NCBI GenBank assembly: GCA_031548515.1 | Contig: JAVBRB010000025.1 | Span: 1 to 64,000, forward strand | DNA from: UBA940 sp031548515 | GTDB taxonomy: Bacteria; Bacteroidota; Bacteroidia; Bacteroidales; Rikenellaceae | DNA length: 64,000 nt | Direction: 5' to 3' | In this document: positions 1 to 8,317 of the stretch, one piece after another | How positions within the stretch are numbered: the first letter of the stretch is position 1 | Layout: each line of letters begins with the position of its first letter | Translations under genes and position numbers: made by a program | Notes under the pieces: generated by a model | What the model saw: only the letters and a program-made list of their open reading frames with translations | Database searches by the model: none | What the model was told of the DNA's origin: nothing

Positions 1-544
1 CGTCGTCGCAGACAGCAGGGCGCCACGTGATGGTAAGTTTATCGAGAAGATTGGCACGTACAATCCGAACACGAATCCTGCTACAATTGATTTAAACTTC
101 GAGAAAGCTTTAGATTGGTTGCAGAAAGGCGCACAACCCACGGATACATGCCGCGCAATCCTCTCGGAACAGGGCGTAATGTATAAAAAACACCTTCTGG
201 GGGGTGTTGCCAAAGGCGCGTTCTCGGAATCCGACGCCGAAGCCAAATTCAACAAATGGTTCGAGGAAAAGAATGCCAAGACCGCTGCCAAGACCTCCAA
301 AATAGCAGGCGACGCACGTGCCGCCGACAAGGCACGCGCTGCTGCCGAAGTCAAAGCAAAGGAAGAAAGAGCGAAAGCGATAGCTGCAAAGAAGGCCGAG
401 GCTGAAGGTGCCGCCGCTGAAGAGGAAGAAATTCCCGCAGAAGAAACAGTTGCAGTCGAAGAGGCTCCCGCAGAGGAACCAGCCGCTGAAGAAGCTGTCG
501 CTCCTGCAGAAGAACCTGCCGCAGAAGAAAAGGCTGCCGAATAA
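1..544 (+). CDS. rpsP: 30S ribosomal protein S16, 5'-truncated by window edge
   Basis: The frame is open from the first complete codon at base 2, so the start codon lies outside the window. The visible N-terminal part has the S16 features: VVADSRAPRDGKFIEKIG, then YNPNTNP, a central FEKALDWLQKGAQPTDT helix and QGVMYKKHL. S16 is a primary assembly protein of the 30S subunit. After about residue 85 the protein runs into a long tail rich in Ala, Glu and Lys (repeated PAEE/AAEE). This low-complexity C-terminal extension is common in Bacteroidetes S16 and absent from the short proteobacterial form. The gene is followed after 15 nt by rimM, a 30S maturation factor, so the two are probably cotranscribed. 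Identity is clear; only the start is missing. Confidence 0.95.
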   Translation, partial: VVADSRAPRDGKFIEKIGTYNPNTNPATIDLNFEKALDWLQKGAQPTDTCRAILSEQGVMYKKHLLGGVAKGAFSESDAEAKFNKWFEEKNAKTAAKTSKIAGDARAADKARAAAEVKAKEERAKAIAAKKAEAEGAAAEEEEIPAEETVAVEEAPAEEPAAEEAVAPAEEPAAEEKAAE

Positions 545-559
545 CATCCGGTCCACATT

Positions 560-1090
560 ATGGAACGGTTGGTCACGGCGGGAAGGGTCGGCAAGCTCTT
601 CGGGGTGAAGGGGGAACTCATGATAACCCTTTACGACGTTTTTCCGCATGATTTCAATACAGAGGAACCTGTGTTCGTGAAGATAGATTCACACACGGTT
701 CCTCTTTTTTTTGATAAATTCCAGCGCAGGGGGCAGAAGGGGGCTACGATTGTTTTCGCCGACATCGACACTGAGGGCCGAGCCGCCGAACTCGTGGGAC
801 TGGAGTTCTCGATCCGCGGGCGGAACGCCGCCGCCGGGGCAGGAGGCGATAGTGAGGGCGACGAGTTGTATCTGGAAGACCTCGTAGGCTGGAACGCGGA
901 ATTTGACACGGGGCAATTCGGGCGCATCACGGGATTTCTCGACAGTGAACTGAACCCGCTTTTCGAAATAGAGACCGGCGGTGAAACAGAGTTGATTCCT
1001 GCTTCGGACGATTTCATAGTGGAATTCGACGAACGCCGCCGCAAGGTGCTCTTCTCGCTGCCGGGAGGATTGCTTGGGCTCAATAAATAA
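560..1090 (+). CDS. rimM: Ribosome maturation factor RimM
   Basis: A 176-residue protein of the usual RimM length. The N-terminal RimM barrel begins with LVTAGRVGKLFGVKGELMI, matching the family pattern of a Gly-Val-(H/K)-Gly turn, and the second half carries the PRC-barrel-like part with DLVGWNAEF and GELNPLFEI-type spacing. RimM binds ribosomal protein S19 on the 30S head and helps mature the 3' domain of 16S rRNA. The ATG at 560 gives a complete first strand. It sits 15 nt after rpsP and 6 nt before mnmA, so the three form a translation/tRNA-modification operon. In many bacteria rimM is followed by trmD; here mnmA takes that place. Confidence 0.93.
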   Translation: MERLVTAGRVGKLFGVKGELMITLYDVFPHDFNTEEPVFVKIDSHTVPLFFDKFQRRGQKGATIVFADIDTEGRAAELVGLEFSIRGRNAAAGAGGDSEGDELYLEDLVGWNAEFDTGQFGRITGFLDSELNPLFEIETGGETELIPASDDFIVEFDERRRKVLFSLPGGLLGLNK

Positions 1091-1096
1091 AATCAG

Positions 1097-2269
1097 ATGA
1101 AAAAAGTTGTCGTTGGACTGTCTGGGGGCGTGGACTCCTCTGTAGCCGCGTATCTGCTCCGGGAGCAGGGATATGAGGTGATAGGGCTTTTCATGCGCAA
1201 CTGGCACGACACCACCGGCACGCTTTCCGGTGACTGCCCGTGGGCCGATGACCAGCTTTTTGCCGAACTCGTCGCGAAACGGCTCGATATCCCTTTCCAT
1301 TGCGTCGACCTGAGCGAACAGTACCGCGAAAGAGTGGTGGACTACATGTTCGCCGAGTACGAAAAAGGTCGCACGCCCAATCCCGACGTGTTGTGTAACC
1401 GCGAGATAAAGTTCGATGTCTTCATGAAAGAGGCTTTGAAACTGAGGGCCGATTATGTCGCGACAGGTCACTATTGCCGCAAAGGCGAAACGAAGGTTGA
1501 CGGCGAAGTCTATTATCAACTCCTGGCCGGGGCGGACAAGAATAAAGACCAGAGTTATTTCCTGTGTCAGCTGTCGCAGGAGCAGCTCGCCAAGGCGATG
1601 TTCCCGATAGGCGGCATGCTCAAACCCGAGGTGCGCCGCATTGCCGAGGAGCAAAAACTCGCTACTGCCAAACGTAAGGATTCGCAGGGTATATGTTTCG
1701 TGGGCAAGGTCGATCTTCCGACCTTCCTGCAGCAGAAGCTCGCCGTACGGAAAGGCGATATAGTCGAGATTCCTGCAGACTGGAGCGGTTATGCCCAGAA
1801 AAACACTGAAGATATCGCGGCGCTTGCCACACCGTATATATATAGTCCGGATGACGGCGCGAAAGTCGGCGAACATTCGGGCGCGCATTTCTACACCATA
1901 GGCCAGCGCAAGGGACTGAATGTGGGCGGAAAACCCGAACCCCTGTTCGTTATAGCCACGGATGTCGTGAGAAATGTCGTTTACGTCGGACAGGGAGAGA
2001 AGCATCCCGGACTCTTCCGCCGCGCGCTTTATATGCGTGAGGACGAGTTGCATTGGATTCGTCCCGACCGTGAGATTCCGGCGGATGCAAGCGAATGTTT
2101 CAGCTTACGAATCCGTTACCGCCAGCCTTTGCAAGAGGGCAGTTTCGTCTGGGCGGCGGAGGGTGCATACCTGCTTTTCGACCAGCCCCAGAGGGGCGTC
2201 ACCCCTGGCCAGTTCGCGGCTTGGTACGACGGTGAGGAACTGATAGGTTCGGGGGTTATCCATGAATGA
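1097..2269 (+). CDS. mnmA: tRNA-specific 2-thiouridylase MnmA
   Basis: A 390-residue cytosolic enzyme that uses ATP and a persulfide donor to thiolate uridine 34 of Lys, Glu and Gln tRNAs. The PP-loop ATP pyrophosphatase motif SGGVDSSVAA lies at residues 9-18. The two catalytic cysteines are visible: Cys100 in NPDVLCNREIKF and Cys200 in DSQGICFVGK. The C-terminal beta-barrel domain has the expected YTIGQRKGL motif. Bacteroidales often carry two MnmA paralogues and this window cannot show which one this is. It starts 6 nt after rimM, which implies cotranscription. No obvious terminator follows before the next gene, 67 nt downstream. Confidence 0.93.
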   Translation: MKKVVVGLSGGVDSSVAAYLLREQGYEVIGLFMRNWHDTTGTLSGDCPWADDQLFAELVAKRLDIPFHCVDLSEQYRERVVDYMFAEYEKGRTPNPDVLCNREIKFDVFMKEALKLRADYVATGHYCRKGETKVDGEVYYQLLAGADKNKDQSYFLCQLSQEQLAKAMFPIGGMLKPEVRRIAEEQKLATAKRKDSQGICFVGKVDLPTFLQQKLAVRKGDIVEIPADWSGYAQKNTEDIAALATPYIYSPDDGAKVGEHSGAHFYTIGQRKGLNVGGKPEPLFVIATDVVRNVVYVGQGEKHPGLFRRALYMREDELHWIRPDREIPADASECFSLRIRYRQPLQEGSFVWAAEGAYLLFDQPQRGVTPGQFAAWYDGEELIGSGVIHE

Positions 2270-2336
2270 ATCTGAAAATTTGGAGATGTGAAAATTTTAA
2301 AATGAATTAATTGTTTCAATCTTTAAATTATTCGCA

Positions 2337-3278
2337 ATGCGGCGCACGCTATTAACCATACTGTTCTTGTTTGCTGTCTGTGCGACGCTTTGCGCTCAGA
2401 GGGCTAGCGTCGCGTTCTGGAACGTCGAGAATTTTTACGATACCATTCCAAGTCTTTTTCATGATGACTCCGAATACACTCCGACCGGTGTGCAGAGATG
2501 GAATACAGGACGTTACACTATAAAAGTCCACAACATAGCTCGTGTCGTGGACGACATGGCCGCCGATATCGTGGGATTTGCCGAAGTGGAGAGCGAAAAC
2601 GCACTTCGCGACCTCGTCATGGCGCTCAAAACAGATTACAATTATATCCACCGTTCTTCGGGTGACGTGCGTGGAATCGATGTAGCACTGCTGTACAAGG
2701 GCGATAAATTCTTTCCTGAGAACATCCGACTGGTGAAATCGGGAACGGGACGTGAATTCCTGCATGTTACGGGCGAACTGTTGGGCGAAAAGGTCGAAGT
2801 GTTGGTTTGCCACATGGCGTCGAACCTCAATTCATACGAATACCGTTTCCGCAATATGGAAACCTTGCGGAAAACCCTCGAACGGCTTCTGGCGGACGAT
2901 CCGGCGGCGAAGATCATAGTTATGGGCGACATGAATGCGTCTCCGGGGGAGAGGGTCGTCCGCAAAACGCTCGGCGACGCACGTTCGCCGTATGATTTCA
3001 TGTACTGTCCTCAATGGGAGGAATACAGGGCCGGAAAAGGGACATATTCGTACCGGGGCCGCTGGTATATGTACGACTGGATGCTCGTGAGTCCCGCATT
3101 GGCCCGTGGGTCGGGAATGAAAGCCGCGGAAGCCGGTGTTTTTGTGAAAGAATACATGGCGGAACCCTCAGGTACAGGTTCTCCGGTGATCCGGAAGCCC
3201 TTGCGGACATTCTCCGGCGGTGAATATCTGGGCGGTTACAGCGATCACTTTCCGATATACATGTATATCGGAAAGTGA
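2337..3278 (+). CDS. Secreted endonuclease/exonuclease/phosphatase-family protein
   Basis: 313 residues with a signal peptide of about 20 residues ending at CAQ, so it is probably periplasmic or exported. The mature part shows the landmarks of the EEP (DNase I-like) fold: FWNVENFYD at the first metal site, GFAEVE with the metal-binding Glu, GDMNASPGE as the central catalytic Asp/Asn strand and YSDHFPIYM as the terminal Asp-His pair. The family cleaves phosphodiesters or phosphomonoesters with a divalent metal. Substrate cannot be read from sequence; nucleic acid, phospholipid and inositol phosphate are all used by relatives. It is a single gene between mnmA and ppdK. The ATG at 2337 gives a complete hydrophobic signal. 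Confidence 0.85.
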   Translation: MRRTLLTILFLFAVCATLCAQRASVAFWNVENFYDTIPSLFHDDSEYTPTGVQRWNTGRYTIKVHNIARVVDDMAADIVGFAEVESENALRDLVMALKTDYNYIHRSSGDVRGIDVALLYKGDKFFPENIRLVKSGTGREFLHVTGELLGEKVEVLVCHMASNLNSYEYRFRNMETLRKTLERLLADDPAAKIIVMGDMNASPGERVVRKTLGDARSPYDFMYCPQWEEYRAGKGTYSYRGRWYMYDWMLVSPALARGSGMKAAEAGVFVKEYMAEPSGTGSPVIRKPLRTFSGGEYLGGYSDHFPIYMYIGK

Positions 3279-3410
3279 TCATAAAGCGGCATCCCGTGAC
3301 TGGCTTACCGCATCCACCCGTCAAAGGAAGAGCTTTGCAGCCTTCCGGTCCGCTTCTTTTTATTGTTAAACAAATAACACAACTGTAGTTTGTTAAACAT
3401 AAGGAAGCGC

Positions 3411-3441
3411 TTGCTTTTGATGTTGAAAATTATTACTTTTG
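3411..3441 (+). promoter_or_regulatory. Predicted promoter of ppdK
   Basis: A Bacteroidetes-type sigma-ABfr promoter: TTG at 3411-3413, 20 nt, then TACTTTTG at 3434-3441, which fits TAnnTTTG. Transcription would begin near 3448, leaving a leader of about 45 nt before the ATG at 3492. This argues against a start at the upstream in-frame codons near 3390. Confidence 0.65.
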
Positions 3442-3491
3442 TGGCCGATCCGTACAGAAATTATCATAATCATATAAGATACAGTAAAACT

Positions 3492-6221
3492 ATGCCTAAC
3501 ACTAAACGAGTTTATACTTTCGGCAATAAACTGGCTGAAGGTAACGGTAAAATGAAAGAACTGCTGGGCGGCAAAGGCGCCAACCTGGCTGAAATGAACC
3601 TGATCGGGATTCCCGTTCCTCCGGGATTTACCATTACCACCGAAGTTTGCGCCGAATACTACAGGAGCGGCCGTGAAAAGGTGATAGAACTGCTTCGTCC
3701 CGAGGTCGAAAAAGCGATGAAAGGCGTTGAAGATGCCGCCGGTATGAAATTCGGCGACAAAAACGCTCCGCTTCTGGTTTCGGTACGTTCCGGCGCGCGC
3801 GCCTCGATGCCCGGTATGATGGACACCATCCTCAACCTCGGTATGAACGACCAGGCCGTCGAAACTATCGCCAAACGCACGGGAAACCCCCGTTTCGCAT
3901 GGGACTCGTATCGCCGTTTCGTACAGATGTACGGCGACGTCGTTCTCGGCATGAAACCGGAAAGCAAGGAAGATGAAGATCCGTTCGAGGAGATCATCGA
4001 CCACATGAAAAAGGAGAAAAAGGTCGCCAACGATACCGACCTCACAACCGAAGACCTCAAGGAACTGGTAGCACGGTTCAAGGCCGCCGTTAAGAAACAG
4101 ACCAAGGCCGACTTCCCGTCGGATCCGTGGGAGCAGCTCTGGGGCGCGGTCATGGCCGTGTTCGGTTCGTGGATGAACGACCGTGCGATCCTCTACCGCA
4201 AACTCAACAACATCCCTGCCGAATGGGGTACCGCCGTCAATGTTCAGGCGATGGTGTTCGGCAACATGGGCGACAACTCGGCTACGGGCGTAGCTTTCTC
4301 TCGCGACGCCGCTACCGGTGAAAACCTCTTCAACGGCGAATACCTTGTGAATGCACAGGGCGAGGACGTGGTTGCCGGTATCCGTACCCCGCAGCAAATC
4401 ACGACGGAGGGTTCGAAACGCTGGGCTAAGGCGCAGAATGTTTCTGAGGCGGAACGCGCTGCGAAATTCCCGTCGCTCGAAGAGATCATGCCGAAGATAT
4501 ACAAAGAACTGTGGGACATCCAGAAACACCTGGAGACCTACTTCAAGGATATGCAGGATATCGAGTTCACCATCCAGGACGGCAAACTGTGGATGCTCCA
4601 GTGCCGCAGTGGTAAGCGTACCGGCGCTGCGATGGTGAAGATCGCAATGGATATGCTCGAAGAAGGCCTGATCGACGAAAAGACAGCCGTTATGCGCTGT
4701 GAGCCTGCCAAACTTGACGAACTTCTCCACCCGATATTCGACAAGACCGCTATCGCTAACGCGAAAGTTGTGACCAAAGGCCTTCCGGCATCTCCCGGCG
4801 CCGCTACCGGTCCTGTAGTATTCTTTGCCGAAGATGCTGAAAAGGCGGTTGCGAAAGGACAGCGCGCGATTCTCGTGCGTATCGAAACCTCGCCAGAAGA
4901 CCTCGCCGGTATGAACGACGCCGCAGGTATCCTCACCGCACGCGGAGGTATGACCTCGCACGCAGCCGTCGTTGCACGCGGTATGGGCAAATGCTGTGTT
5001 TCGGGTGCCGGAGAAATCGAAATAGACTATAAAGCACGTACTGCAAAAGTAGGCGGCACGACCATCAAGGAAGGCGACTGGATCTCGCTCAACGGCTCGA
5101 CCGGCGAAGTTTACCTCGGCCAGGTTGCGACCGTGGAAGCCGGACTCAGCGGCGATTTCGGCAAACTGATGGACCTTGCGGCTAAATACGCCACAATGAA
5201 AGTCCGCGCCAACGCCGATACTCCGCGCGACGCCGAACAGGCGTTCCAGTTTGGAGCCGAAGGTATCGGCCTGTGCCGTACCGAGCACATGTTCTTCGAG
5301 GCCGACCGCATCATGGCCGTTCGCGAAATGATCCTGGCAGACGATGAAGCCGGCCGCCGTGTGGCCCTCGCCAAACTTCTTCCGATCCAGAGGGGCGACT
5401 TCGAAGCCCTCTTCAAGATCATGAAGGGACATCCGGTGACTGTCCGCCTGCTCGATCCGCCCCTCCACGAGTTCGTTCCCCACTTCGAAAAGGAACAGAA
5501 GGAACTCGCCAAGGAAATGGGTATCTCGTTCGAAAAGCTCGCCGCAAAGATCGAATCGTTGGCCGAAGTCAACCCGATGCTCGGACACCGCGGTACGCGT
5601 CTCGGCAACACATATCCCGAGATCACCGAAATGCAGACCCGCGCTATCATCGAGGCTGCCATGAATGTACGTAAATCCGGGACTCCGGTTCACGTAGAGA
5701 TCATGGTTCCGCTCGTTGGTAATCACAAGGAGCTTCGCTATCAGAAGAGGATCATCGACGAAACCGCGGGAGAAGTGTTCGCCGAACGCAACGACCGCAT
5801 CGAATACCTCGTCGGTACGATGATCGAAGTTCCGAGGGCTGCCGTGACGGCCAACCAGATTGCCGAAGTGGCCGACTTCTTCAGTTTCGGTACGAACGAC
5901 CTGACGCAGATGACGCTCGGCTTCTCTCGCGACGACATAGGTAAATTCCTGCCTGTCTACCTCGAAAAAGGCATACTGAAGAACGACCCGTTCCAGATCC
6001 TGGACCGCAACGGCGTAGGACAGTTGATCCGCGAGGCTGTGTTCAAAGGACGCGGCACGAAGGAAAACCTCAAATGCGGTATTTGCGGCGAGCATGGCGG
6101 TGAACCCAGTTCGGTCGAATTCTGCCATTTCGCAGGCCTAAACTATGTATCATGCTCTCCGTTCCGCGTGCCCATCGCGCGCGTGGCCGCTGCGCATGCT
6201 GCACTGAGCGAGGGAGAATAG
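3492..6221 (+). CDS. ppdK: Pyruvate, phosphate dikinase
   Basis: 909 residues from the ATG at 3492 (MPNTKRVYTFGNK). The frame is open further upstream, but the promoter box lies inside that extension. The enzyme interconverts pyruvate, ATP and phosphate with phosphoenolpyruvate, AMP and pyrophosphate. The N-terminal ATP-grasp domain carries GGKGANLAEM and SVRSGARASMPGMMDT. The swivelling phosphohistidine domain has GGMTSHAAVVARG, with the histidine at about residue 490. The C-terminal PEP-binding barrel ends with GICGEHGGEPSSVEF and the acid-base cysteine at about residue 888 in NYVSCSPFR. Length is close to other Bacteroidetes enzymes. It has its own promoter and a strong terminator, so it is monocistronic. 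In gut anaerobes it usually serves the PEP-pyruvate node of glycolysis or gluconeogenesis. Confidence 0.96.
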   Translation: MPNTKRVYTFGNKLAEGNGKMKELLGGKGANLAEMNLIGIPVPPGFTITTEVCAEYYRSGREKVIELLRPEVEKAMKGVEDAAGMKFGDKNAPLLVSVRSGARASMPGMMDTILNLGMNDQAVETIAKRTGNPRFAWDSYRRFVQMYGDVVLGMKPESKEDEDPFEEIIDHMKKEKKVANDTDLTTEDLKELVARFKAAVKKQTKADFPSDPWEQLWGAVMAVFGSWMNDRAILYRKLNNIPAEWGTAVNVQAMVFGNMGDNSATGVAFSRDAATGENLFNGEYLVNAQGEDVVAGIRTPQQITTEGSKRWAKAQNVSEAERAAKFPSLEEIMPKIYKELWDIQKHLETYFKDMQDIEFTIQDGKLWMLQCRSGKRTGAAMVKIAMDMLEEGLIDEKTAVMRCEPAKLDELLHPIFDKTAIANAKVVTKGLPASPGAATGPVVFFAEDAEKAVAKGQRAILVRIETSPEDLAGMNDAAGILTARGGMTSHAAVVARGMGKCCVSGAGEIEIDYKARTAKVGGTTIKEGDWISLNGSTGEVYLGQVATVEAGLSGDFGKLMDLAAKYATMKVRANADTPRDAEQAFQFGAEGIGLCRTEHMFFEADRIMAVREMILADDEAGRRVALAKLLPIQRGDFEALFKIMKGHPVTVRLLDPPLHEFVPHFEKEQKELAKEMGISFEKLAAKIESLAEVNPMLGHRGTRLGNTYPEITEMQTRAIIEAAMNVRKSGTPVHVEIMVPLVGNHKELRYQKRIIDETAGEVFAERNDRIEYLVGTMIEVPRAAVTANQIAEVADFFSFGTNDLTQMTLGFSRDDIGKFLPVYLEKGILKNDPFQILDRNGVGQLIREAVFKGRGTKENLKCGICGEHGGEPSSVEFCHFAGLNYVSCSPFRVPIARVAAAHAALSEGE

Positions 6222-6244
6222 CAGCGAAATTTTAAATAGTTTTC

Positions 6245-6280
6245 AGGGCTGTCCCACCGGGGCGGCCCTTTCTTATTCTT
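6245..6280 (+). terminator. Intrinsic terminator of ppdK
   Basis: An 11-bp stem (6245-6255 with 6259-6269, two G-T pairs) closed by an ACC loop and followed by a T-rich run. It lies 24 nt after the ppdK stop. From here to the gdhA promoter near 6487 the DNA is AT-rich; the only structure I see is a 10-bp palindrome, TGCAATTGCA, at 6423-6432. Confidence 0.85.
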
Positions 6281-6486
6281 TTTACGCATTGGGTGTAAAA
6301 TTTAACAAGAGGAAACTTTCTTAGTAAAAAACAAAGATTTTTAAAATATTTTAAAAATTATGATTTTCTTTGTCAGGGTTCTATTGGATTGCAGATTGAA
6401 AGTTTTTTAGACGGAGACTCCCTGCAATTGCAAGGTTGGATTATTTAAATTCGAAATATTTTTACAATACCCCCTGTTTTTATGGG

Positions 6487-6517
6487 TTGTTGATTTGGAA
6501 AAATAATTATATTTTTG
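6487..6517 (+). promoter_or_regulatory. Predicted promoter of gdhA
   Basis: TTG at 6487-6489, a 20-nt spacer and TATTTTTG at 6510-6517. This is the same layout and spacing as the ppdK promoter. The start site would fall near 6524, giving a leader of about 40 nt. Confidence 0.65.
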
Positions 6518-6564
6518 TGTTGAGATAAAAAAGCAGGCATATTCACCAAAAAAGACGAAAATCT

Positions 6565-7920
6565 ATGGAAAAGGAAGCCCAAAAGTATGTAGAGGATTTT
6601 ATGGCAGAAATCATTGCCAAGAATCCCAACCAGCCCGAGTTCCATCAGGCTGTACACGAAGTTGTCGAGAGCGTCGCTTCTTATATTGTGAAACGCCCTC
6701 AACTCATGAAAATGAAGATCCTTGAGCGCATTGCAGAACCGGAACGGGTAATAATGTTCCGTGTGCCCTGGCTCGACGATAAGGGCGAGGTGCAGATCAA
6801 CAAGGGATACCGCATTCAGATGAACAGTGCCATCGGCCCGTATAAAGGCGGAATCCGTTTCCATGCAAGCGTGAATCTTTCCATACTGAAGTTCCTTGCT
6901 TTCGAACAGACTTTCAAGAACAGCCTCACCACGCTCCCGATGGGTGGCGGCAAGGGCGGTTCGGACTTCAATCCTAAGGGTAAATCGGATAATGAGGTGA
7001 TGAAGTTCTGCCAGAGCTTCATGACCGAATTGCAGCGTCACATCGGTCCCGATACCGACGTTCCCGCAGGCGACATTGGTGTGGGCGGACGCGAAGTCGG
7101 TTTTATGTTCGGCCAGTACAAGAGGCTCCGCAACGAATTTACCGGAACCCTCACGGGCAAAGGCCAGGAGTGGGGCGGCTCGTATTTCCGGCCGGAAGCC
7201 ACCGGCTACGGAACCTGCTATTTCGCCGAAGCTATGCTTGCTACGCGCGGAGACAGTTTCAAAGGGAAAACGGTTACGGTATCGGGTTCTGGCAATGTTG
7301 CGCAGTTTGCTGTGCAAAAAGTGCTTCAGTTAGGAGGAAAACCCGTGACCATGTCCGATTCCAACGGCTATATTTATGATCCGGACGGCATCGACGCGGA
7401 AAAACTGGCCTATATCATGGATCTGAAGAACGTTTACCGAGGCCGTATCAAGGAGTACGCCGATAAATATCCCAATGCTAAATATTTTGCGGGCGAACGT
7501 CCATGGGGCGTGAAGTGCGACATTGCCCTTCCTTGTGCAACCCAGAACGAACTTAACGGCGAAGAGGCTAAAACGCTACTCAGTAATGGCTGCATATGCG
7601 TTGCCGAAGGCGCCAATATGCCCTCGACCCCGGAAGCCATCGAGGCGTTCCAGGCCGCGAAGATACTCTACGCCCCGGGCAAGGCTTCGAATGCAGGCGG
7701 CGTGGCCACTTCCGGCCTCGAGATGTCGCAGAACTCCATGCGTATCAAATGGACCCCTGAGGAAGTAGATGCAAAACTTCACGGTATAATGCTGGCGATC
7801 CACGAGATGTGCCAGAAATACGGCACCGAGGCGGACGGTTACATCAACTACGTGAAAGGCGCCAACATAGGCGGTTTCATAAAGGTCGCAAACTCGATGC
7901 TCGCGCAGGGACTAGTGTAG
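6565..7920 (+). CDS. gdhA: Glutamate dehydrogenase, hexameric type
   Basis: 451 residues, the usual size of the small hexameric (GDH50) class, which in Bacteroidales is mainly NADP-linked and assimilates ammonia. Substrate-binding features are present: IGPYKGGIRFH (about residues 91-101) and LPMGGGKGGSDF with the catalytic lysine, followed by PAGDIGVGGREVG. The C-terminal Rossmann domain has VSGSGNVAQFAV for dinucleotide binding and CVAEGANMPST. The coenzyme preference is inferred from the class and not proven by the sequence. The gene has its own promoter and terminator. It sits beside ppdK, but with separate signals, so the two are regulated independently. Confidence 0.95.
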   Translation: MEKEAQKYVEDFMAEIIAKNPNQPEFHQAVHEVVESVASYIVKRPQLMKMKILERIAEPERVIMFRVPWLDDKGEVQINKGYRIQMNSAIGPYKGGIRFHASVNLSILKFLAFEQTFKNSLTTLPMGGGKGGSDFNPKGKSDNEVMKFCQSFMTELQRHIGPDTDVPAGDIGVGGREVGFMFGQYKRLRNEFTGTLTGKGQEWGGSYFRPEATGYGTCYFAEAMLATRGDSFKGKTVTVSGSGNVAQFAVQKVLQLGGKPVTMSDSNGYIYDPDGIDAEKLAYIMDLKNVYRGRIKEYADKYPNAKYFAGERPWGVKCDIALPCATQNELNGEEAKTLLSNGCICVAEGANMPSTPEAIEAFQAAKILYAPGKASNAGGVATSGLEMSQNSMRIKWTPEEVDAKLHGIMLAIHEMCQKYGTEADGYINYVKGANIGGFIKVANSMLAQGLV

Positions 7921-7949
7921 TTCCCCCTGAAAAGTTAATTGGAAGGATG

Positions 7950-7990
7950 CAGCCGAAGAACCTGATGTGGTTTTTCGGCTGTGTCGTTTT
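7950..7990 (+). terminator. Intrinsic terminator of gdhA
   Basis: Inverted repeat 7950-7962 with 7969-7981 (CAGCCGAA outer stem, one inner mismatch, 6-nt loop), followed by a T-containing tail. It starts 30 nt after the gdhA stop. Confidence 0.75.
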
Positions 7991-8051
7991 GCGGTTCCGG
8001 CGGCATAATTGTTGTTTAAACTATTCGATACAGATATTAAAGAGCGTTGTT

Positions 8052-8222
8052 ATGCCTGCGAAAAGTGAAAAACAAAGAAGGCTTATGGGTGCGGCCCTGG
8101 CTTATAAAAGAGGGGAGTATCCGCAAGCCAGTGAAGAGGTGCGAAAAGTTGCCGAAAGCATGACCGAAAAGGAACTCGAGGATTTTGCCAAGAAGCCTGT
8201 GTCTGCTGCAAAAGGCAAATAG
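8052..8222 (+). CDS. DUF3008 family small protein
   Basis: A 56-residue basic protein beginning MPAKSEKQRRLMGAALAYKR. The opening (Met-Pro-Ala-Lys-Ser-Glu-Lys-Gln-Arg) and the later pattern of charged helices ending in a Lys-rich tail match the DUF3008 family of roughly 60-residue proteins of unknown function. There are no membrane segments, no signal peptide and no cysteines, so it is probably a small cytosolic, possibly nucleic-acid-binding, protein; that role is a guess from charge alone. The ATG at 8052 is preferred because it gives the canonical family N-terminus, although the frame is open further upstream. A near-perfect terminator follows 37 nt after the stop, so it is a single-gene unit. 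Confidence 0.8.
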   Translation: MPAKSEKQRRLMGAALAYKRGEYPQASEEVRKVAESMTEKELEDFAKKPVSAAKGK

Positions 8223-8259
8223 CCGGAGGTTTATTGAAGGGTTGTGGTTGTTATAAGAG

Positions 8260-8290
8260 AGCCTCCGCAATGTGCGGAGGCTTTTCTTAT
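8260..8290 (+). terminator. Intrinsic terminator between convergent genes
   Basis: A perfect 10-bp stem (8260-8269 with 8273-8282), ATG loop and a TTTTCTT tail on the + strand. It serves the DUF3008 gene. The reverse strand has only a weak pyrimidine run after the stem, so service to the convergent operon is less certain. Confidence 0.88.
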
Positions 8291-8317
8291 GGAGCGTCCG
8301 TCCGTTTGGAATTTACG

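Noticed and set aside
689..2053. A 454-codon minus-strand frame opposite rimM and mnmA
   Set aside because: Both genes on the plus strand have full catalytic motifs; the reverse frame has none.
3393..6128. A 911-codon open frame on the minus strand opposite ppdK
   Set aside because: It mirrors ppdK codon by codon, shows no family motif, is rich in Phe, His and Glu as expected of an antisense frame, and has no promoter or neighbours.
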